Source: Anticarsia gemmatalis
Lineage: Eukaryota > Arthropoda > Insecta > Lepidoptera > Erebidae
DNA: 64,000 nucleotides
Reading direction: 5' to 3'
NCBI RefSeq assembly: GCF_050436995.1
Contig: NC_134776.1
Coordinates: 19,881,001-19,945,000, forward strand
The position numbers and the translations under genes were made by a program. Under the pieces are notes generated by a model, which saw only the letters and a list, made by a program, of their open reading frames with translations, made no database searches and was not told the DNA's origin. Shown in pieces: positions 46,940 through 60,460 of this stretch (positions within the stretch are counted from its first letter, which is position 1; every line of letters begins with the position of its first letter).

Positions 46940-47101
46940 GTTACCGAACTCCTCCGAAATGGCTTGACCGATTCTCATGAAATTTTATCAGCATATAGTA
47001 AGTAGGTCTGAGAATCAGCCTACATCTAATTTTCATACCCCTAAGCGACACCGGTTTTTTTTTAATTATATGGCAAAAATAACGTTTTTCGGGTCAGCTA
47101 G
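46940..47101 (+). mobile_element. Helitron-like element, ggcttgaccgattc type
   Basis: The 3' end is GGGTCAGCTAG before T and the body matches 34656-34848. The 5' edge is unclear. Confidence 0.55.
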
Positions 47102-47399
47102 TAGACCCTAGGTAAATTTAAATAATGTATGTAGTCACAGTTTGTAGTACAATAGGCGTAAAATGTTGTTCACAATTAACATTATGTATCGCAACTCATT
47201 GTTGTTAAATGCAAAATATTTAGTTAGTATTTAATTAATTTTAACTCTTTACTGTCCTACCGCTGTTTATAATTTTAACCCTCTATTTAACCAGGGGGTA
47301 ATCTTTGAAAGATACCCTACTCGTTTGGAGTCAGGAAAGGGTAATAGTGGGTTCTTATCGACTCTATTTCATCTTAGCAACCTCGATAACAGATAATTA

Positions 47400-47669
47400 T
47401 CTATACTAATATTACAAAGCTGAAGAGTTTGTTTGTTTGATTGTCTGTTTGTTTGTTTGTTTGAACGCACTTATCTCAGAATCGACTGGTCCGATTTGAA
47501 AAATTCTTTTAGTGTTAGATAGCCCATTTATCGAGGAAAGCTAGAGGTTATATAACATCACGCTAGGGCTATTAGGAGCGAAAAAGTAACGAAAAATGTT
47601 CCAAAAACGGGGAAATTTATGACCTATTCTCTCTTATGTGACGCAAGCGAAGTTGCGCGGGTCAGCTAG
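47400..47669 (+). mobile_element. Helitron-like element
   Basis: TCTATACTAATATTACAAAG to GCGGGTCAGCTAG before T, with A upstream. This is the most complete copy of this type in the window. Confidence 0.78.
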
Positions 47670-48356
47670 TATCAAATAATTAACGGTATTATATAGTATT
47701 ATCTTTTGGCGATTGAAAAGAGTGGCCGTGAGTATCTTGGTAGCTCTTCTCATAAGGCTATACTCCCCTTTCCGAGCTTGTCGTGGAAGTAATCATAACG
47801 AATCTTATGTGTTAATATTTGACCTAAATTATTAAATAACTTCATTTTCTTTTCTTTTGACATAAGATAGTGGTTAAATTTTATTTATAAAACACGTTTA
47901 TGAGTGGGTAATTTCTATTGTATAATGATGAATGATGATGGGATCTCTTCCCTCGTTCGGGAGGAGATCCTTGGGAGTAATGACAATGCTATCACCCTGT
48001 TTCAAAGAACCTTTTGTATATTTGCATGTTATTCGTAAATTATTATAACATATTTGTAAATGGCGAAATATGTCTTGCACAGTCAGCCACATAAGTCGCT
48101 TACACCTTCATATTTTCAAAACCTCTTTATCACCAAATGTTAATAAATACATGGACAAAATCAGGTAGAATTCGAATTAATCATTTCCATCACCGTCAGA
48201 TGTTTTCTCGATGGAATAATATGCAATACTACAAATATAGGGTTTCGAAAGATTAAATATGTTTAGGGACTTTTGGACCTGACTGTACACACCTACTTAT
48301 TAATCTTATTCATCATGTTTTGTTACCATATTTTACGCAAATAATCTATTATAACA

Positions 48357-48608
48357 GAGGCGCCCATAGCCAGTTGCGCTCACCGGTCGGTAAGCGATCT
48401 GTGGGTTAAGCAACCGTTGACGCGGTCATTCCATAGATGGGTGACCGCATAGTGGTATTTGAGCTAGGCATCTCCGTGCTTCGGAGGGCACGTAAAAAGT
48501 CGGTCCCGGCTGTTGTCTACTAAGATAACAGTCGTTAAGCCATGTCAAAGGCCTCTTGGGCGGCTTGAAAAACTTTGACACAAGGTTGATCACTAACCAT
48601 ACGACAAA
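48357..48608 (+). mobile_element. 5S-rRNA-derived SINE
   Basis: It has GCGCTCACCGGTCGGTAAGC, GGTTAAGCAACC, GATGGGTGACCGCATAGTGG and the complete body to ACTAACCATACGACAAAC. Confidence 0.78.
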
Positions 48609-51600
48609 CAAACATCTATTATAACGAAAAGGACTTTTCAAGCAAACTCTAGTACCATAATTTGCTATTCAAAGTTTCTCCCTCCCACCTAGAGAAGAGT
48701 TAAGTGTGTCATCACATTGGCCAACTGCCAGTAAAAGACTTAGAATCCTTTCATTCCTGAGAGTTGTTAGAAATAGTTTTGTTTTACATCTTTGACTAAA
48801 TAGTAGAATAGCAACTGGTGTTTCATAAGATTCAATGGCAATTTACATAGCTTTATATTTTTTATTGAGAATGCCTATAAAATGGTAACAAGTTTGACAA
48901 TACGTTATATCAATCGAAATTAGACAGAGCATTTCATAATCTATTGAAATATGTAATTGTAATAAAATTTAAGTCCACTTTATAAAAAAATTAAAAAATA
49001 ATTCCTTTGAATAATATGCATAATTTTATTTTTTCACCGAATAATTATCATGCGATATTAACAGGCTTGAACATTTATATAAGAATTATATAATATGTAT
49101 GTATTTATTTTTTAAAACGATATTTTTCACCATTTTCTTTTTAGCCATTAAGCATGTAATGTGCATACTGTAAAATCGGCTTTACTTGAAAAACAATATT
49201 TTATTATATAATTGAATAAACTGTCATGGTGGAAAACTAAATCAATTTAATATTAAATTTAAAAATATTTTTTTCTTTAAATTTAGAAATAATACCACTC
49301 GATTCTAAACTCAATCAAAGTTATTTCAGATTAGAATATCGTCTTAATTATTCGTAATTTGAAATATATATTACCAGTCGATCTCGCCTCATCGCTGAGT
49401 AGGCCTCCTAGCCTAGCCTCCCCCACAGCCTTTTACAGTTACCAGTCGCCGTCGGGAAAATACAACTTCGCTTATGTACTTCACTTCCAACTAGATCTTT
49501 TTATGTGTTATAACCAATTTCAATATTAAAATACCAATCGTGAATACAATTTTCAGACCTATGACGACATCAATTTTGCAACGCAATGTTTCCGCTCACT
49601 TCTCGGTCTTTACGATGTCATTCGTTCATCGATCCCGTGACGTTATCCGTTAGTTTACGAGAATACCTAGGACCTATTTATGACTTAACAAATATTTCTA
49701 AGTCTTATGTGAATAAAATATACAGCCTAATAAAGCTTTGTTCAATAATTTAAATCAAAATATTGAATTGTTAGTATGTTATAAACAGAAGCCACTTGTT
49801 AGTCAATAATTTGATTGTTACTAAAACACTACATTAGTGACGTCATAACCTAGTACAAGTTTTTTAAAAGTAGATAGTTTGTTTTTAAATAACTAATAAT
49901 GTTATTTTTAAGATTGCGAGTGGAACAAAATAAGATTTTGTAAATAAGTTATACCAGGAATCGATTGCGGGAGTTGAGATACTGTTTGTAGCCATACTTT
50001 TAGTATTAGGTAGAGACTTTTAGAGAGAGTTAGTTTAGTATAAGATTTTAGTACATATAAAACTATAGTTTTTCTGTCTGCTATGTGGTTGTTTTGTAAA
50101 AATTACGGTTGTGGCATTGATGTAAAGATTATAATTAAGATCATTATTTTCTACTATAAATATAATTAACAATCAATATTCTATCAGATTTCATAAAATA
50201 TTACCAAAAATAACTGCATAACTGTGTTATTAGACCCAAAAAATATATGATATGTTTTGAAAAAAATAGGACATGCCCATTAAAGTTAGCGATTAAGAAA
50301 CAATTTCGCCGTACTTTGATCTAAGCTAAGCCACGATGCGTCGTCATTTGTGACATTACGCAAAAATGTTTTGTCATAATTTGATTACGTAACGAAAAAA
50401 AACACGTGGCTAATATATTTTGATAAAATACTAGTATACTTATAAAAAATAAAAGCTATTAAAAAGTTTAACTATTCAACACACATACATAACATGATGC
50501 ATTTTTACCAAAAGGGTAGGCAGAGACCAAAAAACGCACAGTACGATTCTTACAAACTTTCTTTGTTTCACAAAATCGTCACTTGCTAAGGTCTCTACAA
50601 ACTTCCCTTGCTCCATTCACATCCATACATCTTGTCATACAGAAGTTGAACTATTCAAAATCCTAAAGTTTCTAGTCTTAATGCATGTACTCTTCTAACA
50701 GTTATTGCCAAAGGGATATTTTGTAAAAAAAAATGATTTCTTTTTTATTCCAAATAATATAACGCACAGCATGATAGAAATGAAATATGCACTTGTTTTT
50801 ATAGATGGGGTGAATACAGATATTTAAAATATTGGGAGTGTAAAAAAAGGGTGTAAGGGTTGATTTAAGATAGTCACCTTTATTTGTTTTGTAAGTGTAA
50901 CAGAACAAAAATAATTCTGATGATACTTTCTACACACATACATACATAATAACGAAACGTTTTCCCACTGGGGTAGGCAGAAACCAAATTCATATTCTAT
51001 TATTATCATAAATGCCAAAGGTTGGCTAGACTATCACTCAAAAAATATTTTGATTAAATAGCACACATATATTTATAACCTAGTTTAACACATTATATTC
51101 CGGGATTTGTCCACGTTTAAGAAGTCGCGGGGAAAAGTAGGCATAGCAAATATTTTACAAAAATTTAAACTTACATTTTTACAATATAATCACGTGAAAA
51201 ATGGCACAGAACTGAACAAAGATAAGAAACATTCGCTTATTTATATATTACTATGCACCATTGTCGTAAGCAAGTAACGGAAAATTCGTTTTTACTAAAC
51301 ATACTAACGATACTCCGCGAGTCTGTTTGAGCGTGTTAATAAAATTTTACTCTTGTTTAAATTAATATGTTTAAAAAGATTTTGCTTTTTGGCAGTGTGT
51401 TTGTATTGCCATCACATAGCTGGTCGCGACAAAATATACATGATCGATGTCAATTATTTATACGTAGGCCAGGTTTACGGGCCGAACCGCCGCAATTACC
51501 TAGTTTAGTTTATAAAATTAGCATATTATAATGTTTGTTTTGATCAATAAAATAGTGCGTTAACAGTCAATTTTAAAAGAAAGTGATTGGTCGGCGACGC

Positions 51601-52956
51601 TTTCGTCGGCAATTGTCGACAAAAATATAGCGTCGTGAGCACATTATGATTTGTCGAGTATAGCCCACCGTGGCGGTCAAAGGGTATTTATTGCGACAGG
51701 CTGTGAAGTAATAAAGAGTTAAATATCCCGATTTTATATTCTCTGTTAGCTCGTTATGTGTCCCACAGTCACTGCTGGAAAAAGGCCTTACCTCTTTCTT
51801 TCTTAATCTATCTGTCCTGTGCCATATCCCGCCATGATGGACTCGCAAATAACGATAGATCATTGTGCTATCTGCGTCGGTTAATATCGCGATTGATTAT
51901 AGGTAAAAAAATGCTTTAAGTAAAGTAAAAATATATATCAAATATGTTGAATATTAAGGTATTATTTCTTTATTCAGTTCTTGAAGGTATACAAAGACCC
52001 CAACTCACAATCGGCCAGCGTGGTGGACTCAAGGCCTAACCACTCACCCATTAAGGGGAGGAGACCCAGGAAAAATACTACCGCATTTTTCTGCCTATTG
52101 CCTTGCCTTAAAATATTATACAGAATTAAGTATACATTTATACTAGCACGTGACGTCACAAGCCTGTTAAATTAATTTACCAAAGCAAAACGCAATCGCC
52201 CCTAAAATTTTCCATTAATTGTCTTCGATACTTCTTCTGTTACACAAAATTTAATTTAGCTACGCACCCCTCTAAGAGCGAGTTTTATAAATGGGGGCTG
52301 AGATTTTTCTTTCATAACAATTTAGTGTGTCACGTGTTTATCAGTAAAAACTCAAACATGACAGATTTAATTATTCTTTGGATACGAACAGGATAATAAA
52401 TACAGCTATTGAAAAATTTGATTGGCCAGCGTGGTGGATTTAAAGAATAAACCCTCCCTCATTACGACAGGATACCGTTGCCCAGCAATGGGACATTGAT
52501 TAGTTAAATAATTTTATTTATTTATTAAAAAATAAAAAATATTTTATTAACTTGAAAAAAACATTATTGTATCACAGCAATAGGTTTGCACGTGACTGTG
52601 TAATTTTGTTCGTTAAATTTCGTCACGTCTACAGGTAAGGTTCATTGTAACAAAGCATGCATTGCATTTTAAACATCAACAACAACTATATATCTATAGA
52701 AACAACCAAAATGTACATTTGTACATATTAGCGAGGCACTTTATGATATAATTATTGCCGCTTTAGACGATTGGGATATTTATAAGTTCAGGTAGAAGAA
52801 TGTCTGGCAGGCCCGATAAATTAACGACGCACGACCAGGCAAATCAGTTACTCTTTATGAAATGTCTTAAACAAAATCGTATAAAAATACGCCTTGGTGA
52901 AGTCACAATCTACGAAGATACGAAATTGGGTTTGAAATTGGAATTGGGTGCCTAAT

Positions 52957-53225
52957 AAATAAAATAAATATCATTGGACAACTCACACACCGTCATTTGA
53001 TTCCAAACTAAGCAGAACTTGTACTATGGTAACCAAATAACTGATAAACATACTTATATACTTCTAAATACATACTTATATAGATAAATTAACATCCAGG
53101 TTCAGAACAAATACTCGTGCTCATCACACAAAGATTTGCCCCGGGTGGGATTCGAACCCACCACACGCGGCGACGGTTGTAGCGGCGAGGTGAGCGCTTA
53201 AACCACTGTGCCCAACGTGCAGTTA
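52957..53225 (-). mobile_element. tRNA-derived SINE, fuller copy
   Basis: On the minus strand it has the A-box-like CAGTGGTTTAAGCGCTCACC and B-box GTGGGTTCGAATCCCACC, then the body shared with 31497-31740. Confidence 0.7.
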
Positions 53226-53336
53226 GTTATTAGTACAGTATGTAATAATTTTAATTTCAACATTACATACATAAAATCACGGCTTGTTCATAAAGAGGTA
53301 GGCAGAGAGTGTCATGGAGTCGGGCCGGTCCGCTAA

Positions 53337-53525
53337 TCTTTATATATATAATTCTTCTGTAAGTGTGTATGTCACTGAACTTCTCTTAAACGACTGGACC
53401 GATTTTGATGAAATTTTTTGTGTGTGTTCAAGGGGATCTGAGAATGGTTTAGATTCATAATTTTGTCCGCTGGACAATGTTTTTTTTAATTTTTTAGAAA
53501 TGACAACGTCTGTCGGGTCCGCTAG
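53337..53525 (+). mobile_element. Helitron-like element
   Basis: TC after A at 53337; CTAG before T at the end (GTCGGGTCCGCTAG). Same body type as 34656-34848. Confidence 0.65.
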
Positions 53526-54218
53526 TGTACTTTAATCTTTTTAAATGTTTTCGTGTAAAACAGTTGAAAGGTGACTTGCGTCACGTGTTGACAATATACA
53601 GACTATTCTTTTAATTAAACGTTTGACGTAATTGCGGGACACTCCCCAATATCAATGACTTTTGTTTATAAAGACGCACTAATTATAAAAGAGTGCTGTA
53701 ACTCAAAATATATTTTTTTCAGTTTCGAAGAAAAAATTGTTTGTCACTTCCTATTATAGATTTTTTTAAACAAGACCCATTGCTGGGCAAGGGTTTTGTC
53801 CCGTAATGAGGGTGGGGTTAGGTCTTGAGTCCCCCATGCTGGTAACGTGCGGGTTGAAGACTTTACTTACCTTCAAGAACTATTCTAAAGAACTCTCAAG
53901 TATGCAAGGTTGCATCACGATGCTCTCCTTCACCGATGAAACATTATCAATATAAATAAAAGTAGATATTGTATATATTGGATAGATAAAACACTTTTTA
54001 TCTATTCAGCCCAGTTTTACCCACTGTTGAGGATAGGCCTCAGAATGTGGGTGGAATTTAAACAGTCGTTTTAGATTTCCAGACACTAATCCCTTAATGT
54101 TATAATCTAAAGTAATTTGTACAAAGATATTTATATGACTCTTCTTTTCTACTTTACGCTTAGAATTCTAAAATATAATTATACGATAAACACGTTAGGT
54201 GCGCAACAGGACCTACCC

Positions 54219-54328
54219 TTTCTGAGGTACATTATTAGCGGTAGTTTATCTATTCAATAGCATTAAAACTCATATAAAAAAACGCTATTGAATAGATAAA
54301 CTACCGTTATATGTACTCAAAAACCGGG
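54219..54328. mobile_element. Hairpin MITE family C
   Basis: Arms CTGAGGTACATTATTAGCGG and complement around a short centre, ending AAAAACCGGG. Confidence 0.7.
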
Positions 54329-54430
54329 CACCAGAAGCAGTGCGGCAAGGATAGAAATCTGGTTTAGGACATGGTTCCAAACGCCTCATACCGTAGTTAA
54401 AGGAAAGTAAGTAAGTGTTAAAGATCAGAC

Positions 54431-54597
54431 TAAGGGACGGTTCACATCTGAGGAAAGATGCGTCGGGCGTAGCCTAAATAGTATGGGATTCGCAACGACG
54501 CATCATCGGTTGAGTGTTTTTGTATACATTTGTCTGTTCTGGCGTTGCGCGACCGATAATACCCGACGCATGTTCCGTCAGATATGAACCTTCCCTA
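54431..54597. mobile_element. TIR MITE, AGGGACGGTTCACATCTGA ends
   Basis: The left end AGGGACGGTTCACATCTGA and right end TCAGATATGAACCTTCCCT are inverted, with GCGTCGGG blocks inside. A TAA flanks each end. Confidence 0.65.
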
Positions 54598-55289
54598 ACG
54601 ATGTGAGCATATCACACCAAAATACGGTCAATATATTTCCTTGAAAACACTCATAAACACATATGCCTAAAAAGATTGGCAATGTCGCAAGTAATAGGTG
54701 AAAGGGGCCTTTAAATGTATTTATTTATAAGTTAATTAAAATAAATTCAGCGAATTCTAAATATATTTTTGATTTGTATATGGTAATACAAATTAATGCG
54801 TCGGCATACTAATGACAAGAATAAATTAAGTTGTTGTTCTATTTTTATGTAAATCATTGGTAGCAGTTAGGGCGTCAAGTACATTGTTCCGGCGGCCTGT
54901 GTTTAAAGTTCACTAGCATCTGCCCGCGACTTCGTCCGCATAAAAAGGTTTTCTGAAATAAAAAGTACCCTATGTGTTTATCCAGGTTATAAAGTACCTG
55001 TGTATCAAGTTTTATTAAAATCCCTTCAGTACTATTTTCTTGAAAGAGTAACAAACATACGCATATTCTCATTCAAATATTCTCAGTTTATATATACCGC
55101 TGTGGTTTCACCGTTTTTGTGTATCAATCAGCCTAGCCTTTCTTCCAACTAGGTTGAATTCGTAAAATATGGTCACCCAACACAGGACTCTCTCGGTAAG
55201 CATGGCTTAACCTCTAAGATCCTTCACCGCTTTTGTGTGTATAGGATTTTAACACTAAGAATCAATTGAACGCGCAACGTAGACGTTGC

Positions 55290-55460
55290 CACGTCGCACC
55301 CATTGCGTTGGGAGGTCCTGGGTTCCCACACGGAACAATTATTTGTGCAATCCACAAGTCATTGTTTCGGGTCTGATAGTACTTTGTGTTTGTTGTTTGT
55401 AGAAGTCCTCGCGATACAAGAGCAGTACTTAGTGCCGGAGTTGTCTTTTAAAAAAAATAT
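55290..55460 (+). mobile_element. tRNA-derived SINE, copy related to 412-606
   Basis: It carries GGGAGGTCCTGGGTTCCCAC, ACGGAACAATTATTTGTGC and a CTCGCGATACAAGAGC tail shared with the nested SINE at 412-606 (reverse). Confidence 0.5.
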
Positions 55461-55732
55461 ATTTAGACCGGAATAATGCCCTTAGTGTGGATGATGCCTT
55501 AGGTAAAATGATCACGTTTTTCGCATATTAATTGGATGGAAATTTGAAACTACAATGTTATTGCTCGTAGTAATTTAATGTTATGTGCATCTAAAAGCAG
55601 CTTGCAGCGGATAAAAATAGATTTTATGTCAAGCGTCCTAAGCAGTCACCGGGTTTTGGAGAGCGTGTTAACCCCGTAAGACACGTGCCTGACCTCTCAC
55701 CGGTCGTATCGGTTATCTATCCCGCCGGGGTA

Positions 55733-56024
55733 TCTATACTAATATTATAAAGCTGAAAAGTTTGTTTGTTTGAGCGCGCTAATCTCAGGAACTACTGGTT
55801 CGCTTGCGTCACATAAGAGAGAATGGGTCTTTTTTAACATTTTTCACTGGTACCCTGCTCCTATTGGTCGTAGCGTGATGATATATAGCCTAAAGCCTTT
55901 CTCAATAAATAGGCTTTCCAACAGTAAAATAATTCTTCAATTTGCACCAGTAGTTCCTGAGAATAGCGCGTTCAAATGATCAAACAAACAAACAAACTCT
56001 TCCGCTTTGTAATATTAGTATAGA
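55733..56024. mobile_element. Head-to-head Helitron chimera
   Basis: Both outer ends are Helitron 5' ends (TCTATACTAATATTATAAAG on the plus strand at the left; the reverse of TCTATACTAATATTACAAAG at the right). The left piece is cut after GGAACTACTGG. Confidence 0.7.
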
Positions 56025-56865
56025 TTTATGTACTAAGGGAAATCTGTTTCTTAATAAAACTATGAGTAAATTCGTAAAGAAACTAATTTAACTGTCATTT
56101 ATACTTTAATCCTATACTTTGGCTGTTACTTTTGTTGAAAAACCTGGCCGTTACAAACTCAAAACAAACAGCTTCTATATAATTAAGAGTAATTTTCGTT
56201 TTTCTAACAAAGATTGAATTTTAAAATAATGAATTAATCCATTTATTAAATAAGGGGGGGGGGGGTCTTAGCAGTGGCAGATGTTTGGCACGATGTTTTC
56301 CTTCACCGTTGGAGCATAATTATGATTATTTCTAATACACACATAACGTCGAAAAGTCATTGGTGTGTTGCCTCGGGTTCGAACCTGCGACCATATTAAA
56401 TATAGCTATTTTGCCAGGAGTTGGGAGCTTTGAAAAGTCTACATTAAGCCTTTTCTTATCGAAACATATGTTAAGAAAAATACTCAATATGCTTTTTCTG
56501 TTTGTAAATGTAATGCTTTAGAAAGAAAACAATGTATAGCATAGTGGGTTTCAAATAGTTGTCAACTGAGATACGCGCTAGAATCCCAAGTCATAGATAT
56601 GTAGTGTGTATCAAATATTATTTAATCATAATTCCATTTAGAATTGCGTGGGAAGATAAAATCTATACATATAAGCATCCAACCTTTGACATTTACAGTA
56701 ATATTAACGTGGGCATACATGTAAAGAATAATTCTGTCTCTCTCAAACTGCAATGGAGACTGCGCACTAAGAGATGCAAAGTAAAATGGACGCCATGATT
56801 TCAACAATATTCTAAAACAAGAATATATAGAACTCTCTAGAATAACGTGATGTAACCTGTGTTCA

Positions 56866-56928
56866 TTCATTCAATGTTCATTCACTCACATGTTCATTCA
56901 TTCACCTGTTCGTTCATTCATTCGTTCT
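56866..56928 (+). repeat. (TTCA)n-type microsatellite
   Basis: Interrupted TTCATTCA and GTTCATTC runs over about 60 bases. Confidence 0.7.
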
Positions 56929-57169
56929 ATAACCCGACTAGTTAGAAAGCTGTGGTTGCGTGGGACGGAGAAACAAAATACGGAATTTTGAATGACAGTC
57001 GTCAGCTCGGGCAACCAAGGTTTGTATATTTATTACTCTATTTTTGATATATAATGTTTTTAGAGTAAATTAATTATATTCTAAATGTATAGTGTGCACG
57101 ATAAAGCTTTTTACTAAGTTGTCTTACTATAGTAACGCGTGTTTGCTCCTTGTTGTACGTATCGCTGTC

Positions 57170-57319
57170 TCTTTCTCGCTCAGTGCATAACTTCATGAAG
57201 TTTCCGCCCATGTTGTATTATTGATTACCTAGCATCCTCACGATTTTCAGGTATGTGCATTCGTTGCCCGATTTTGTCGTGAAAGCTTGATTTATTGTGC
57301 CTGTAATTCTGGATTATTG
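57170..57319 (+). promoter_or_regulatory. Candidate first (non-coding) exon of the right-hand gene
   Basis: A stretch with CTCTTTCTCGCTCAGTGC and then GTTGCCCGATTTTGTCG ends at GGATTATTG|GTAAGTAATA, a strong donor. It lies upstream of an acceptor at 62008 with no competing exon between. It has no good open frame, so it would be 5' UTR. This link is inference only. Confidence 0.3.
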
Positions 57320-58376
57320 GTAAGTAATATTTTGCAATGTAAATAATATTAAATCTGTGTATAATATTGTGTATCGTCTACCACTATACATTGACTATCG
57401 TAAAGATATGATCCCCTCTTCTTTCGGCCATGTAATTACGAATACTTGGTACTCCTACTCTATTTTCGGTTACATAATATTTATTTATCAACGTAAATCT
57501 AGCCAAATTTATATTGCGAGCCTTTCGTAACATTCATTTTGAAGTGAATAAAACGTGAAATTTGTTTTTTTGGTCTCAAGTGAATGTGAAATTTGCTGAG
57601 TCATTTTCGTCTCGGCCAACGCCTACGAGGGTCTTAACTTAGCATCACCTATCTAAAGTGACCATAATTATCTTCATCGACCATGCTGACCACGTAAGGC
57701 ATTTTTAGGTACCAACATTTGTTTTATAAAAGAAAATCGAATTAATATATGTAATTTAAATTTCATAAATTACCTATAACATTTCATAAACGATTCATCC
57801 CATGGGGATGCAATAAGATCATATGAGAAGCACCGGTTTATAAAAGATAAGGTAGCACACATGAGGAAACATATTATTATATTCATGTTGAAAACCTTCT
57901 TATATAGCCTATACAGCCTTCTTTAGATAGTGGACGATTCCTCATAAAAGTATTATTTCTTATCAGAACAGTATTCCTAAGATAAGCAAGTTCAAACGAA
58001 CCAACTGTATGTGAATTTTTTTTGTGACCACTGCAAGTAGGCTAAGTAAGGAACTTAGGTCAAAAACTAAATAGTTAATCCTACCAGTTGATATTGTACC
58101 TATATTGTTCTTAAAATGTCTTTAAAAACGAGCACTTGTAAAATAAAACTGTTTAAAGGCTATAAGTATTTACAATGATTGCATAACTTGTTGAATGTTT
58201 ATTATATAATAGGGAAAGGTGATAAATTATTAATTTATTTAATTAGTCAGCCTGCGACCACGGCCAATATAATCTAGGCCGAAACGTCAGGCATTTTAGG
58301 GCAAAATGGGTGTTTGTCTTAAGTCCCATATCTTATTATATAATACATCAAAAGTTCTTTATCTCAAAGCAGCTCA

Positions 58377-58498
58377 AGCCCCCGGTTTCTGAGGTATATT
58401 TAACGGTAGTTAATCTATTCAATAGCGTTTAAACTCCCATTAAAAACCCGCTATTGAATAGATAAACTACCGGTGAATGTACCTCAGAAACCGGGGGT
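58377..58498. mobile_element. Hairpin MITE family C in an array unit
   Basis: Arms CCCCCGGTTTCTGAGGTA and complement. The inner arms TCTATTCAATAGCG are repeated as TATTGAATAGATAAACTACC. Confidence 0.78.
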
Positions 58499-58687
58499 TA
58501 TAAATGCATCACTGAACAGTAAAACAATTTAACGGCTTTTTAAGAAAGACTTGTTTCTTACAATTACATTTATCATAATGACTGGTGTCCCAAAGTTCTA
58601 GGATAGCTTGTTTGCAAATTATATAATCATATAATATTATATAATACAATTTGCTCATCAAACGTTCTTAATCTCAAAGCAGCTCTA

Positions 58688-58803
58688 ACCCCCGGTTTCT
58701 GAGGTACATTTAGCGGCAGTTTATCTATTCAATAGCGTTCAAACTCTTAAAAAAACGCTATTGTATAGATAAACTACCGTTAAATGTACTCAGAAACCGG
58801 GGG
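58688..58803. mobile_element. Hairpin MITE family C in the next array unit
   Basis: Same element at the same relative position as 58377-58498, with different point changes. The flanks CTAA and TTAA suggest TA target copies. Confidence 0.78.
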
Positions 58804-60460
58804 TTAATGAATCACTTAAAGTAAACGTATAGGCACGTTAAGAAAGACTTGTTTGTTATAATGACATTGATCATTATGACTAAAGTTTCTCAAAGTTCTA
58901 GGATATCTGGTTTGTAAACTGAACATTACAATTATTGAGCCCCTATCTCACATCTCTGTCCAAAACGAGGGGTGATTTTGAGGTGATGTTCTATGTTTAA
59001 TTATTATGAATCTGTGACCACGTCCAATGTAATCTGAGGCGAAACGTCTGGCATTTTAAAGAAAAATGAGCTTTATTGTTACTGAACAGTGCTGGATACA
59101 CTGGGTGATTTTACTCAATAAGATGGGAGCCCGCGATACAGACATGCCTAGTGTGGGGACCACGGTAACCACAGATTTATACTCAACTGTACAATCTAGT
59201 ATTAGCATGATTTCCTTATCTCATTGTATCTTGTTGTACTTTGTACTGTAATAAACGTTTTTCATTTTCATTCGTTCATTCCCATATCCTAATATCTAAT
59301 ACAATTTATACATTTAACGTTTTTAATCTCAAGGCAGCTTACAAATGCATCACTGAACAGTAAAACAATTCAACGGCACGCTAAGAAAGACTTGACTGGT
59401 ATAATTACATTGATCATTATGGCTAAAGTTCTCAAAATTCTAGGATAACTTGTTTGCAAACTAAACATTATCATTTATGAACCCCTATCTAAACATCTTA
59501 GTGCAAAAACAAGGAGTGATTTTTAATATGAGGTGTTTATTAATGTTTAATTATTAGTCAGTCTGCAACGGCCAATGTAATATGGGCCGAAAATACAATT
59601 TGCTCATCAAAGGTTCTTAATCTCAAAAGCATATCTAAATGAAAAACTTGTTTGTTACAATTACATTGATCATAATGCCTTAAGTGTTTCTAAGCTCTAG
59701 AACCGTTTGTTTGCAATCTGAACGTTATCATACTTGAACCCCTACCTCACATCTCGGTACACAAACAAGGGGAGACTTTCAATTTTAAGGTGTTTATCTA
59801 TGTTTAATTATTAGTCAGTCTGCAACCACGACCAATGTAATCTGAGCCGAAACGTGTGACATTTTATTGTAAAATGAGTGCTAATCATATAAATGCAACA
59901 TAATACAATTTGCTCATCAAATGTTCTTAATCTCAAAAGCATATCTAAAAGAATCACTTAGAGTAAAACAATTCAACGGCACGCTAAGAAAGACTTGACT
60001 GGTATAATTACATTGATCATAATGACTAGTGTCTCAAAGTTTTAGGATAGTTTGTTTGCAAACTGAACTTTATAATTATTGAGCCCCTATCTCAACATCT
60101 TAGTGCAAGAACGAGGGGTGATTTTTAATATGAGGTGTTTATCAATGTTTAATTAGTCAGTCTGCAACCACGGCCAATTAAATCTAGGCCGAAATCTGTG
60201 GCATTTTAATGTAAAATAAGTGATTGCGATAATCCCCATATCACATTATCCATATAATAAAATTTTGCTTACCAAACGTTCTTAATCTCAAAAGCATATC
60301 TAAATAAAAAAACTTGTTTGATATAATTACATTGATCATAATGTCTTAAGAGTTTCAACAGCTTGTTTGCATACAAAACGCTATCATTTTTGAACCCCTA
60401 TCTCAAATCTAAGTACAAAAACGAGGGTTGGTTATAAATCTGAGGTGTCAAATTAATTCA

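Larger units (their letters stand above)
44775..57150. other. FAR upstream region: repeat-rich, no gene recognised
   Basis: No convincing coding exon was found on either strand; the longest frame (51573-51863, minus, 96 codons) has no recognisable domain. The stretch holds SINEs, Helitrons and MITEs listed separately, and AT-rich sequence at about 48.6-51.5 kb where I see nothing further. A FAR 5' UTR exon should lie here on the minus strand. A GC-richer patch at about 49380-49460, whose minus-strand 3' edge reads CGACTG|GTAATA, is one weak candidate. Confidence 0.4.
58230..60460. repeat. Degenerate tandem array, about 330 bp unit
   Basis: At least five units share ACCACGGCCAATGTAATCT with GGCCGAAACGT, ATTTGCTCATCAA, TTAATCTCAAA and AAGAAAGACTTGTTTGTTA in order (the last motif at 58543, 58840, 59383, 59647, 59980 and 60306). 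No coding frame. Two units carry a family C hairpin after CAAAGCAGCTC; the unit at 59330 has none. Confidence 0.75.

Noticed and set aside
51573..51863. 96-codon minus-strand frame as a FAR 5' exon or separate gene
   Set aside because: No recognisable motif, no convincing splice sites in phase, and no counterpart elsewhere in the window.
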